Source: PALSA-894 sp963828625 (GTDB lineage: Bacteria; Pseudomonadota; Alphaproteobacteria; Rhizobiales; Xanthobacteraceae). From it: 64,000 nucleotides of DNA. The DNA lies in contig CAWHEX010000003.1 of NCBI GenBank assembly GCA_963828625.1, positions 248,001 to 312,000 of the forward strand. Reading direction: 5' to 3'. The notes under the pieces were generated by a model, which saw nothing but the letters and a program-made list of their open reading frames with translations, was not told where the DNA came from and did not search any database. Every line of letters starts with the position of its first letter. Position 1 is the stretch's first letter. Shown here one piece after another: positions 9,044 through 17,476 of the stretch. A program made the position numbers and the translations under genes.

Positions 9044-10021
9044 CTTTCGTTGCGTCGAGATACGGCGCGATCCGATCCATGACGGCGGCCGGCGTGATGC
9101 GCTGCATCCCGTCGGCCGATTTGCCTCCGGGCGGCTCGATCGCGTGGATGAAGCGCGAATAGTCGAGCACCGGCGTCGAGCCGAACAGCGCGAACGCAGG
9201 CGTGGCACCCGCCGCGGCGAGATTCATCGGACCGAGTCCGGGCCGACGAACAGGTCGGCGAGGCGCAGCAGCGCGGCCGCTTCGACAATCGAGAGACCGC
9301 ACGCATTCACGGCTGGTGCGCCGGCCGAGCGCGCGATCAGCGCCTCGGCGCGCGGCGCATTGTCCGGGCCGCCGATCAGGAACACCGTGCCGGCGGTGCG
9401 GCGGCGCAGGGTGTCGAGAAACGCCGCCCAGTGTGCGTCGGGCCAGTCCTTCTCGGGATGCGAACCGCCGAGCGCCAGCACGGTCCAGGGACGCGCCATC
9501 GCGGCGAAGCGTTCGCCGATGTTCGCGAGCAGGGCAGGCGGAAGCTTCAGATCCGGCTCGGTCGACGGCACCGGCACGTTCATCAATTCCAGAAACACGC
9601 GCAGCCAGTCGGTGACGATCGCGCGGAAATGGCGCTCCTCGATGCCGTCGTTGGTGATCAGCCAGCGCTGCGCGCCGCCGCCCGGTCCGATGCGCTCGGG
9701 GACGCCGGCCATTCTGGCGGCGAGCGCGGGCCGGGTGGTGCGGTCGAGGATCCAGACACGGCGGAACTTCCTGGCGCGCAGGAGCGCGGTCAGCACCGCG
9801 AGGTTGACGACGCGTTTGAATTCCGAGCCCTGATGCTCGAAATAGATAACCGAGCCGATGCACGGCTCGGCCTGCAACAGCTCCTTTGCGCGGGTGGACG
9901 GCAGCGTGAGGAACGACACCGCGCCTTCGGGCTCCTGCGCCGCGATGGCGCGCACGAACGGCAGATGCCAGATCACATCGCCGATGCCCTGCTTGACCTG
10001 GATGACGGCGGTGGACGGCAT
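9036..10021 (-). CDS. Glycosyltransferase family 9 (heptosyltransferase-like)
   Basis: About 328 residues with the GT9 layout: N-terminal VIQVKQGIGDVIWHLPFVRA, an alpha/beta second half with LALGGSHPEKDWP, FLIGGPDN and the conserved LFVGPDSGPMNLAAA nucleotide-sugar region. GT9 enzymes such as WaaC/WaaF transfer sugars from ADP-heptose or related donors to lipopolysaccharide core or other glycans; the donor here is not determined. A missing base near 9235 falls inside GPDSGPM. The ATG at 10021 borders a REP-like palindrome. It runs against ppiB and away from queA. Confidence 0.88.
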
Positions 10022-10030
10022 GGACTCTCG

Positions 10031-10147
10031 ATCGTCATGCCCGCGAAAGCGGGCATCCAGCAAACACCGCATTATATGTGATGGATGATCGTGCCAATTG
10101 CTTCTTTTCGTGATTACTGGATCGTCCGCTTTCGCGGACGATGACGG
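10031..10147. repeat. REP-like pair of inverted palindromic units
   Basis: Unit 1 is ATGCCCGC-GAAA-GCGGGCAT (10037-10056). Unit 2 is ATCGTCCGC-TTTC-GCGGACGAT (10121-10142). The flanks are mirror copies (GTCAT...ATCCAG in unit 1; CTGGAT...ATGAC in unit 2), so the two units face each other about 65 bases apart. This is the arrangement of bacterial REP doublets scattered in intergenic regions, here between two divergent genes. Confidence 0.8.
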
Positions 10148-10153
10148 CGAGAC

Positions 10154-11230
10154 ATGCGCACCGACCTGTTCGATTTCGATCTCCCGCCCGAGCGGATCGC
10201 GCTGCGCCCCGCGCGCCCGCGCGATGCGGCGCGGCTGCTGGTGGTGCGGCCGGGCGGCACGCTGGAGGATCGCGTGGTGCGCGACCTGCCGGATCTGCTC
10301 CAGCCCGGCGATCAGCTCGTGGTCAACGACACGCGCGTGATCCCGGCAAGCTTGCATGGGCGCCGTATCGGGCGCGGGCCCGAGACGCGCATCGAGGCGA
10401 ATCTCATCAAGCGGCTCGACGCCTCGCGCTGGCAGGCGTTCGTCAAACCGGGCAAAAGGCTCGCGGCCGGCGACATGGTCCGCTTCGGCGACGAGGGCAA
10501 GGTCTGCTTCCTCGGTCAGCTCGACGCGACTGTCGAAGCGAAAGATGAGAGCGGCGCGGTGACGCTCGCCTTCGCGTTCCACGGGCCGGTGCTGGATCAG
10601 GCGATCGCCGAACGCGGCGACATGCCATTGCCGCCCTATATCGCGTCGCGCCGCGCGGCGGACGATGAGGACCGCGCCGACTACCAGACCCTGTTCGCGC
10701 AGGACGAAGGTTCGGTCGCGGCGCCGACCGCGGGCCTGCATTTCACCGACGATCTCGTGGCGCGGCTGAAGGCGCGCGGCGTCGGGCTGCATACCGTGAC
10801 GCTGCACGTCGGTGCGGGCACATTCCTTCCCGTGAAGGCGGACGATACCGCGGATCACAGGATGCACGCCGAGTACGGCGTGGTGAGCGAGGACACCGCG
10901 AACGCGCTCAATGCGGCGCGGGCCGCCGGCGGGCGCATCGTGGCGGTCGGCTCGACCTCGCTGCGGCTGCTCGAAAGCGCGGCCGACGAGAGCGGCGCGA
11001 TCCGCCCGTTCGCCGCCGAGACCGCGATCTTCATCACGCCCGGCTACCGGTTCCGTGCGGCCGACGCGATGCTGACCAACTTCCACCTGCCGCGGTCGAC
11101 TTTGTTCATGCTGGTCGCGGCGTTTTCCGGCCTCGACACCATGAAGGCCGCCTACGCGCATGCGATCGCAGCGGGTTACCGCTTCTACTCCTATGGCGAT
11201 GCCTGCCTTCTTTTTCGCGGACAAGTTTGA
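10154..11230 (+). CDS. queA: S-adenosylmethionine:tRNA ribosyltransferase-isomerase
   Basis: QueA transfers and isomerises the ribosyl part of SAM onto 7-aminomethyl-deazaguanine in tRNA, giving epoxyqueuosine. The 358-residue length is normal. Conserved stretches: FDFDLPPERIALRPARPRD at the start, VVNDTRVIPA, DYQTLFAQDEGSVAAPTAGL, LHVGAGTFLPV and MLTNFHLPRSTLFMLV. The frame is intact. The ATG at 10154 sits just beyond the REP pair. tgt, the earlier enzyme of the same pathway, lies downstream at 11625 with one small gene between. Confidence 0.97.
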   Translation: MRTDLFDFDLPPERIALRPARPRDAARLLVVRPGGTLEDRVVRDLPDLLQPGDQLVVNDTRVIPASLHGRRIGRGPETRIEANLIKRLDASRWQAFVKPGKRLAAGDMVRFGDEGKVCFLGQLDATVEAKDESGAVTLAFAFHGPVLDQAIAERGDMPLPPYIASRRAADDEDRADYQTLFAQDEGSVAAPTAGLHFTDDLVARLKARGVGLHTVTLHVGAGTFLPVKADDTADHRMHAEYGVVSEDTANALNAARAAGGRIVAVGSTSLRLLESAADESGAIRPFAAETAIFITPGYRFRAADAMLTNFHLPRSTLFMLVAAFSGLDTMKAAYAHAIAAGYRFYSYGDACLLFRGQV

Positions 11231-11341
11231 ATCGTATTCCCGCCAAATCCGAACTCCGGAAATAACGCTCCCGCAATCCGCGGCTGCAAACGTGCCGCCA
11301 CCCAGGGGCATTAGCGGATCACAGGTGGAAGGAGTTTCCCG

Positions 11342-11566
11342 ATGATTCACGAGTACGCGGCCATCGATCCGATGGCGCTGCTGTTTCCCTCGCGCATCTA
11401 CATCTCGATGTCGGAAAAGCTGCACCCGCACGTGCCGAAGTCGATCGAGATCAAGGAGGCGGTCGGCCGCCTGACCCCCGAGGAACGCCTCTACATCCTG
11501 CAGCGCGCCCGCGTGCTGTCGCACTACAGCAAGGCGGTCGAAGAGGCCGTCGCCGGGATGAAGTAG
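11342..11566 (+). CDS. 74-residue protein between queA and tgt, unknown
   Basis: A 74-residue soluble, helix-rich protein starting MIHEYAAIDPMALLFPSRIY, with a charged C-terminal helix (TPEERLYILQRARVLSHYSKA). The strong ribosome binding site AAGGAG lies eight bases before the ATG, which supports real translation. It lies in the same orientation between queA and tgt, suggesting cotranscription. I do not recognise a family; no membrane segment or metal-binding pattern is visible. Confidence 0.7.
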   Translation: MIHEYAAIDPMALLFPSRIYISMSEKLHPHVPKSIEIKEAVGRLTPEERLYILQRARVLSHYSKAVEEAVAGMK

Positions 11567-11624
11567 CGGGGACTTGGACTTGCGAAAATCATGATATGGC
11601 TCGCGGCCGGAGAACCGGCCGCGC

Positions 11625-12755
11625 ATGGATTTTGGATTTCGGCTCATTGCGACTGACGGCGCGGCGCGCACCGGCGAGGTGACGACGGCGCACGGCGTCG
11701 TGCGCACGCCCGCCTTCATGCCGGTCGGCACGCAGGCGACCGTGAAGGGCATGCACCCGTCGGCGGTGCGCGCGGGCGGGGCCGATATCATCCTCGGCAA
11801 CACCTATCACCTGATGCTGCGGCCCGGCGCGGAGCGCATCGCGGCGCTCGGCGGCCTGCACGCGTTCATGAACTGGCCGCACCCGATCCTGACCGACTCC
11901 GGCGGCTTTCAGGTCATGTCGCTGTCGCAACTGCGCAAGCTCGACGAGAGCGGCGTCACGTTCCGTTCGCATATCGACGGCGCGATGGTATCGCTCAGCC
12001 CGGAGCGCGCGATCGAGGTGCAGAACCTGCTCGGCGCCGACATCGTGATGCAGTTCGACGAATGCCTGAAGCTGCCCGCCGCGAGGTCTGAGATCGAGCG
12101 CGCGATGCGGCTCTCGCTGCGCTGGGCCGAGCGGAGCAAACGCGCCTTCGAGGGCGCCGGGCCGGGCCGGGCGCTGTTCGGGATCGTGCAGGGGGGCGAC
12201 GATGCGGCGCTGCGGCTTGAAAGCGTGCGGGCGCTGATCGATCTCGGGTTTCCCGGTTATGCGATCGGCGGGCTCGCGGTCGGCGAGCCGCAGGAGGTCA
12301 TGCTGCGCATGGTCGACGAGGTCGCGCCCGCGCTCCCCGCGGACAAGCCGCGCTACCTGATGGGCGTCGGCACGCCGGAGGATCTGCTGGAATCGGTCGC
12401 GCGCGGCATCGACATGTTCGACTGCGTGCTCCCGACCCGCAACGGCCGTCACGGACGCGCCTTCACGCGCCACGGTGCCATCAACCTGCGCAACGCCCGC
12501 CACGCCGGCGATCCGCGCCCGCTCGATGAGGCAAGCGCCTGCGCGGCCACGCGCACCTACTCGCGCGCCTATCTGCATCACCTCACCGCCGCCAACGAGA
12601 TGCTCGGCGCGATGCTGCTCTCGGAGATCAATCTCGCCTATTTCCAGGAACTGATGGCCGGCATGCGCGCCGCGATCGCGCAGGGGCAGTTCGCGGCGTT
12701 TCGCGCTGTCACACGCCAGACATGGGAACGCGGCGATATTCCGCCGCTTGGCTAG
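11625..12755 (+). CDS. tgt: tRNA-guanine transglycosylase
   Basis: Bacterial Tgt exchanges guanine 34 of GUN-anticodon tRNAs for preQ1. The 376-residue length is standard. Present are TPAFMPVGTQATVKGM near the start, LTDSGGFQVMSL with the catalytic Asp, DIVMQFDEC, GIVQGG, GYAIGGLAVGEP, FDCVLPTRNGRHGRAF with the nucleophilic Asp, and a C-terminal zinc site of the CxC..C..H type (ACAATRTYSRAYLHHL is a variant: the usual second and third Cys are not all evident). The frame is intact. Confidence 0.96.
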   Translation: MDFGFRLIATDGAARTGEVTTAHGVVRTPAFMPVGTQATVKGMHPSAVRAGGADIILGNTYHLMLRPGAERIAALGGLHAFMNWPHPILTDSGGFQVMSLSQLRKLDESGVTFRSHIDGAMVSLSPERAIEVQNLLGADIVMQFDECLKLPAARSEIERAMRLSLRWAERSKRAFEGAGPGRALFGIVQGGDDAALRLESVRALIDLGFPGYAIGGLAVGEPQEVMLRMVDEVAPALPADKPRYLMGVGTPEDLLESVARGIDMFDCVLPTRNGRHGRAFTRHGAINLRNARHAGDPRPLDEASACAATRTYSRAYLHHLTAANEMLGAMLLSEINLAYFQELMAGMRAAIAQGQFAAFRAVTRQTWERGDIPPLG

Positions 12756-12857
12756 ATCGCCGCCAAAGCCCTCGACGCCCGCGCGTTGGGGACTAGAATG
12801 CCTCCAACCACGGCATGCGCCTGAATGATTCCGGCAAGAACCGACCCGGAAACGCCG

Positions 12858-13826
12858 ATGAGCACAGTCATCAACTGCGTCGAGTACGAGGCGGGCAAGC
12901 GGCGCGCCGAGGTCGACCTCAAGCAGGCCTGTCCGTGCGCGGCCGACGGCAGCTTCGTCTGGGTCGGGCTGCACGCCCCGGACAAGGATCTGCTGCGGAC
13001 CGTGCAGCAGCGTTTCAATCTGCACGACCTGGCGATCGAGGACGCGCTGCTCGCGCATCAGCGCCCCAAGCTCGAAATTTACGGCGATGCGGTCTTCGTC
13101 GCGCTGCGAACCGCGCAACTCGTCGACAAGAAGATCCAGTTCGGCGAGACACACATCTTCGCGGGCCGCGGCTATGTCGTGACCGTGCGGCACGGCTCGA
13201 CGACGGCTTACCGGGAGGTGCGCGCGCGTTGCGAAAGTGCGCCGCAAATGCTGGCGAAAGGCGAGAGCTTCGTCGTCTATTCGATCATCGACTTCATCGT
13301 CGACAACTACTTCCCGGTGCTCCACGAGCTTGAAGCGGAAGCCGACGCGCTCGAGGAAGAGGTTTTCGCACACCGCAGCGACCCGACCGACGTGGAGCGC
13401 ATCTATGAATTGCGCCACGAGCTCTTGCTGCTGCGTCGCGCGGTGCAGCCGCTGCAGGAGGTGTGCAACCGCATCATGCGTTACGACGTGCCGCTGATCG
13501 ACCACGCGATGAACGACTACTTCCGCGACGTCCAGGACCATGTGGTCCTGGTGGTGGAGGGCATCGACAATCTGCGCGACCTGCTGAACGCCGCGCTCGA
13601 AGCCAATCTGCTGCTGGTCTCGCTGGCGCAGAACCAGGTGACGAAGAAGCTGACCGGCTGGGCCGCGATCCTGTCGATCCCGCTCGCGATCGCGTCGATC
13701 TACGGCATGAATTTCAAGTCGATGCCCGAACTCGAACAGCCCTACGGCTATCCCGTCGTGATGACGATCATGTTCGGGCTGTGCGGCTACCTGTTCTACC
13801 GCTTTCGCCGTTCGGGCTGGCTCTGA
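12858..13826 (+). CDS. corA: CorA-family magnesium/cobalt channel
   Basis: A 322-residue CorA-type ion channel: a large cytoplasmic alpha/beta N-terminal part, a long helix, and two C-terminal membrane helices (WAAILSIPLAIASI and VVMTIMFGLCGYLFY). The selectivity motif YGMNF is present near residue 286, followed by an acidic periplasmic loop (KSMPELEQPYG). The ATG at 12858 is chosen over the upstream in-frame ATG at 12825 because CorA proteins begin near this point. The frame is intact. It converges on the small zinc-ribbon gene, six bases away. Confidence 0.95.
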   Translation: MSTVINCVEYEAGKRRAEVDLKQACPCAADGSFVWVGLHAPDKDLLRTVQQRFNLHDLAIEDALLAHQRPKLEIYGDAVFVALRTAQLVDKKIQFGETHIFAGRGYVVTVRHGSTTAYREVRARCESAPQMLAKGESFVVYSIIDFIVDNYFPVLHELEAEADALEEEVFAHRSDPTDVERIYELRHELLLLRRAVQPLQEVCNRIMRYDVPLIDHAMNDYFRDVQDHVVLVVEGIDNLRDLLNAALEANLLLVSLAQNQVTKKLTGWAAILSIPLAIASIYGMNFKSMPELEQPYGYPVVMTIMFGLCGYLFYRFRRSGWL

Positions 13827-13832
13827 ACGAGC

Positions 13833-14051
13833 CTACGCGGCGGCGTCGAGGCCGTCCGCCTCGAACTGATGCACGCGGCGGAACGTATGCCCGCACAATT
13901 CACAGGCCCAGTGATTGTGCACGAGGCGCGCACTGACGTGCTGCGCCAGCAGCGGCGCGAGCAGCATGTCGCCGCATTGAGGACAGGCCGGCAGCCTGAC
14001 GCAGGCGGCGGCGCGTGAAGCGGCTGTGCATGTGGCATTCTGCAACGTCAT
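13833..14051 (-). CDS. Small zinc-ribbon protein, unknown
   Basis: A 72-residue protein with two Cys pairs, CPQCG and CELCG, about 33 residues apart, a zinc-ribbon layout. The ATG at 14051 is preceded by a near-perfect AGGAGG six bases upstream, which sets the start and argues for strong translation. No partner domain is present. A long perfect inverted repeat lies upstream at 14158. Function unknown; zinc ribbons of this size often act as adaptor or regulatory proteins. Confidence 0.7.
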   Translation of the reverse strand: MTLQNATCTAASRAAACVRLPACPQCGDMLLAPLLAQHVSARLVHNHWACELCGHTFRRVHQFEADGLDAAA

Positions 14052-14157
14052 GATCGGCCTCCTCAGTTGGAGTGCAGCACGCACGCTTCCCCTCCTGAAC
14101 TGCTGTCAGGGAACCAAACCCGTGCGGCGTGAGCATGGCGGACTAATGAAACTTTCG

Positions 14158-14182
14158 TGAAAACGCGCGCGGTGCGTTTTCA
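14158..14182. promoter_or_regulatory. Inverted repeat upstream of the zinc-ribbon gene
   Basis: TGAAAACGC (14158-14166) and GCGTTTTCA (14174-14182) form a perfect 9-bp inverted repeat with a 7-base spacer. It lies about 107 bp upstream of the start of the minus-strand zinc-ribbon gene. It could be an operator or a hairpin. It is unlikely to be a terminator because no T-run follows the stem on either strand. Confidence 0.35.
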
Positions 14183-14246
14183 TTCAAATAATTCTGAAAA
14201 ACCACGTATCGGGCGGGTGCAGCGCAACAAGTTACGCAAAACGCAA

Positions 14247-14290
14247 AACAAAACCCGCCGGGCTCATCGCCCGGCGGGTCGAAAAAATTT
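14247..14290 (-). terminator. Rho-independent terminator
   Basis: A perfect 11-bp stem, ACCCGCCGGGC (14253-14263) with GCCCGGCGGGT (14269-14279), loop TCATC. On the minus strand it is followed by TTTTGTTTT, and it lies just past the stop at 14305 of the minus-strand hypothetical gene. An A/T-rich run on the other side could make it work in both directions. Confidence 0.88.
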
Positions 14291-14304
14291 CGATCGGCTG
14301 TTTG

Positions 14305-14748
14305 TTACTTCTTCATGCCGCGGCCGCGACCGGTGCCGGCGTCCCAATGCGGGTTCGCGTCGAACGCCGCCTTGGCGACCCAGCCGCCGACGAGCGGCAC
14401 GACGCAGTCGGCCATCATCATGAACACTTCGCTCGAGCGCAGCTCGCGCTGCTCGTTCGCGCTGACCAGGATGCCGGAGACGATCGGGCTCAGCGCGAAG
14501 CAGCCGACCGTGGTGAGGCCGAACCACTTCAGCGAACGCGGGCTGTCGAAGCGCGCGCAATTGCTGAAGCTGCTGTTGCAGACCTGCGTCCAGTAGACCG
14601 CCGTCATGGCGCCACCGGCGATGAGCTGGCCCGCCGTCACGTTCGGGCTGCGATCCTTGAGCAGGAAGGCCTGCGCGCTGCCGCCTTGCATCATCAGGCC
14701 GAGCGCCGCAACCGCCGCGGTCGCCAGCGCAATCAGACTTCTCTTCAT
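14305..14748 (-). CDS. Exported or membrane hypothetical protein
   Basis: A 147-residue protein with a signal-peptide-like start (MKRSLIALATAAVAALGLMMQ, ending SAQAF) and further hydrophobic segments (LIAGGAMTAVYW, GLTTVGCFALSPIVSGIL, MMMADCVVPLVGGWVAKAA), so it may be membrane bound. Two Cys in QVCNSSFSNCARF may pair in the periplasm. The ATG at 14748 follows GGGGGA. A strong terminator lies directly downstream, so it appears monocistronic. No family recognised. Confidence 0.65.
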   Translation of the reverse strand: MKRSLIALATAAVAALGLMMQGGSAQAFLLKDRSPNVTAGQLIAGGAMTAVYWTQVCNSSFSNCARFDSPRSLKWFGLTTVGCFALSPIVSGILVSANEQRELRSSEVFMMMADCVVPLVGGWVAKAAFDANPHWDAGTGRGRGMKK

Positions 14749-15111
14749 GGAAAGTCCCCCATCGCCGGAGCCATCGCGCGAGACGCGGGAGGCCCTTTGT
14801 TGTCCAAGTGTTGTTGTGAGTTGCACCAGGCACACGCGGCGCGAAACGGATTCGCACTTTAGCGGCGCATGGTTAACGGTTCAAACGGATACCGCCACAA
14901 TGGAACCGCATTTGCCGCGAGTGTGGCCCATTCGCCACAAAACCGGGCAGGGGCTGGGGACAAAGCACCCGCCCGCGCCACATGCGCTCGCACATTCCCG
15001 CGAAAGCCCGCGCGGCGGGCCTCCGAAAGGCACTTGACCGAAAACACAACGACATCAGCGGCTTGGAGGAGCATATTACCTAGGGACACGAAACGATTCG
15101 AAAGGCCAAGA
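14749..15111. other. Gene-free region between divergent genes
   Basis: This 363-base stretch separates the minus-strand hypothetical (start 14748) from the plus-strand zinc-ribbon gene (start 15112), so it must carry both promoters. I see no convincing coding frame. A short inverted repeat, TGTGGC (14922-14927) and GCCACA (14934-14939), is present. No clear sigma-70 hexamer pair could be fixed by eye. Confidence 0.4.
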
Positions 15112-15366
15112 ATGTCAGCCGTTATGAGTCAGAAAAAACGGGTGCGCGATCCCTTCCTGCTCCCGGTTTGCGACTGCGGAGGGCCGGTGAATCTCGCGAG
15201 CCTCGAGCCGCACCCGACCGAGCCGGGTCACGAGGTGAAAACCTACAAGTGCCAGCACTGCGGGCGGCAGCAGGTGTTCGACGTGCAGAAGCGGGTGGCG
15301 CGCGCAGGCGCGCTAGCGCCGCGTGCCGCTATGGCGATCCGCCGTCCGTGCGCTGGAGGACGATGA
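15112..15366 (+). CDS. Small zinc-ribbon protein, unknown
   Basis: An 84-residue basic protein with two Cys-rich knuckles, CDCGG and CQHCG, about 30 residues apart, resembling a zinc ribbon. The ATG at 15112 lies eight bases after AAAGG; a second in-frame Met is at codon 5. The tail after VFDVQKRV is Ala/Arg-rich and may be non-native, since the 3' end runs 38 bases into the convergent methyltransferase gene. Function unknown. Confidence 0.6.
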   Translation: MSAVMSQKKRVRDPFLLPVCDCGGPVNLASLEPHPTEPGHEVKTYKCQHCGRQQVFDVQKRVARAGALAPRAAMAIRRPCAGGR

Positions 15367-16227
15367 CGTCCTGGTGATCGTCCCACGCGGCTTCGCGGAA
15401 CATCAGAACGCGCACGTCCGGCAGCGTTTCGACGAGAGACATCAGCCACGCCGCGGAGCAAATGCTGAGCCCGTACAGCGGCGTCGGATAAGGCGCAAAG
15501 CCGAAGCCGGTTGAGCGATAGTCGTTGCGAGCCGCTTCCCACCTCGCGTCATCGACGTAGTGCACCTCGGCCTGCAGCTCGTCGTGGCGGCGGCCGTGCG
15601 TGGTCAGCACCGCGAGACCACCCGGCGCAAGCGCGCGTGCAAACCACGCGATGGCGCGTTTGGCGCGCACGGCGTCCAAATGGGTGAGCAGAGAGCCGAC
15701 AGAAGACAAGATCGTAGGCTTCGGTCGGCTCCAGCTCGAATTCTGGATTCGCGTGCCGCGCGTTGCACGCCAAAGGTCTCGACCACAAAGTCTTCCCTCC
15801 GCGTCTCGAGCTCGCTTACGAAAGATCGTGGCGTCAGGAAACATCGCGGCGAAGGTGACGCGTGACGCGTCCGGCGCCGCAGGGCAGGTCGAGGATCTTT
15901 CCAAAATCCGTCCGTTTGGCGGTGACCATCGCGGCGACGATCAGGTCTATCGCGCCTCGGCCGACCTGCAGGTAGTGGTCGAGGTTTCCCTCAAGACCGC
16001 GGATGTACATGTCGTCTTGGCGCAGAGACCGCGATCGAGATTTCCGCCGCCTGATAGCGCGCATAGCGGCGCTCGATCTCGGCGAGGGGATACTGGCCGG
16101 TGCGCACCGCGTCCGCGAGCGGACTGACCGCCGTGCGTTGACGGAAATGCACCTTCGGCAGCAGCTGCTGCACCCACGGCTCGAGGAAGTTGCCAAGCTT
16201 CCACAAAATCTTGGCGAACAACGTCAT
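15329..16227 (-). CDS. Class I SAM-dependent methyltransferase (multiple frameshifts)
   Basis: Restoring the frame gives a protein of about 297 residues: an N-terminal helical part (LGNFLEPWVQQLLPKVHF), then a Rossmann methyltransferase core with ILDLPCGAGRVTRHLR as the SAM-binding glycine loop, LTHLDA and LAPGGLAVLTTHGR. Five apparent single extra bases, near 16015, 15848, 15824, 15770 and 15704, break it, each followed by well-behaved sequence. The substrate is unknown. It converges with the zinc-ribbon gene and lies next to tRNA-Lys. Confidence 0.75.
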
Positions 16228-16291
16228 GAACGAAAAGCCGGGTGAATTGGGAGTTCTGATGTGGACCCGCCACCCATCCGGAGGGACTGAG

Positions 16292-16367
16292 TGGTGAGCG
16301 CGCCGGGACTCGAACCCGGGACCCTCTGATTAAAAGTCAGATGCTCTACCGACTGAGCTACGCGCTC
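16292..16367 (-). tRNA. tRNA-Lys (anticodon UUU)
   Basis: Read on the minus strand, the acceptor 5' strand GAGCGCG (16367-16361) pairs with CGCGCTC before discriminator A and an encoded CCA (16294-16292). The D arm contains AGCTCAGT-CGGTAGAGC, the anticodon loop is CTTTTAA with UUU, and the T arm carries GGTTCGAGTCC. Length is 76 bases including CCA. Confidence 0.97.
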
Positions 16368-16423
16368 CTGAAGGGCGGTGTGTACGGGGGCGGCCCCAAG
16401 GGGTCAACCCGTCCCTGTGCGCA

Positions 16424-17476
16424 TCAGGCGCTGGAAATGCGCCCTTCCTCGACGGCGTGGCAGCGCACCGTCGCGGCGCCGGCCTGGATCGGCAGCGGCA
16501 GCTCGACCCGGCAGCGCGTCGATTCGCGAACGGGCAGCGCGGATGGAACGGGCAGCCGGGCGGCGGATCGATCGGGTTCGGCACCTCGCCCTCGACCGGC
16601 TTGCGCTGGCGCCCGGTGAGATCGAGGTCCGGCACGGCGTCGAGCAGCATGCGCGTGTAGGGGTGCCGCGGGCGCGCGGAACATCTCGCGCGCGGGCGCG
16701 ACCTCGACGAGGCGGCCGAGATACATCACGCCGATGCGGTTCGCCATGTGGCGCACGACCGCGAGATTGTGGCTGATGAACAGATAGGTGAGGCCGAAGC
16801 GGTCCTGCAGGTCGCGCATCAGGTTGAGGATCTGCGCCTGCACCGAGACGTCGAGCGCCGAGGTCGGCTCGTCGCACACGATGAATTCCGGCTTGCAGGC
16901 GAGCGCGCGCGCGATCGCGATGCGCTGGCGCTGGCCGCCGGAGAACTCGTGCGGATATTTCGCGCCGTCGGCCGGATCGAGGCCGACCAGCTTGAGCAGA
17001 TCGCCGACCTGCGTCGCGGTCTCGGCGTCGCTCTGCGCGATGCCGAAGGCGCGGATCGGCTCGGCGACGATGTCGAGCGCGCGCCAGCGCGGATTGAGGC
17101 TCGCGTAGGGGTCCTGGAACACCATCTGGATGCGGCGGCGCAGGCGGCGGCGCTCGCGCGTCGTGCTTGCGGTCGCTCATCGACACGCCGTCGATGATGA
17201 CTTCGCCGGTGGTCGGCGGCGATCAGGCCGACCGACCATCTTGGCGACGGTCGATTTGCCCGAGCCGGATTCGCCGACCAGCGCGAAGGTCTCGCGCTTG
17301 CCGATCGAGAACGAGACATCGGCGGCGGCGGTGAGCAGGCGGCGCGGCAGGCGCTCGATCACGCGGTTGAGCCAGGGCTTCGAGACGTCGAAGATGCGGC
17401 CGAGGTCCTTCACCTCGACCAGCGGCTTCGCGGTCCGGCGCTGCGGTGCGGCTGCGGGCGCGGTCATCGCGCTCAT
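16424..17476 (-). CDS. Oligopeptide-type ABC importer ATPase, second (OppF/DppF-like)
   Basis: An ATP-binding subunit of about 350 residues that powers peptide-type import at the inner membrane. Present are the Walker A LVGESGSGKST, the Q-loop region MVFQDPYASLNPR, signature FSGGQRQRIAIARAL, Walker B FIVCDEPTSALDVS, the switch His in FISHNLAVV, and the C-terminal OppF-type Cys cluster GCPFHPRCPFA. Shifts near 17222, 17160, 16675 and 16530 break the frame. The ATG at 17476 overlaps the stop of the first ATPase by ATGA. It is the last gene of the ABC locus, followed by tRNA-Lys. Confidence 0.9.

Noticed and set aside
9224..11803. An 859-codon open frame on the minus strand across queA
   Set aside because: Only its low-coordinate part is the glycosyltransferase. 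The rest is the antisense shadow of queA in GC-rich DNA, with Arg/Ala-biased composition and no motifs.
11589..13541. A 650-codon minus-strand open frame opposite tgt and corA
   Set aside because: Shadow of two well-conserved plus-strand genes; composition His/Arg/Asp-rich with no domain.
14158..14182. Rho-independent terminator
   Set aside because: The stem is A/T-rich at its base but no T-run follows on either strand, and no gene ends just before it.
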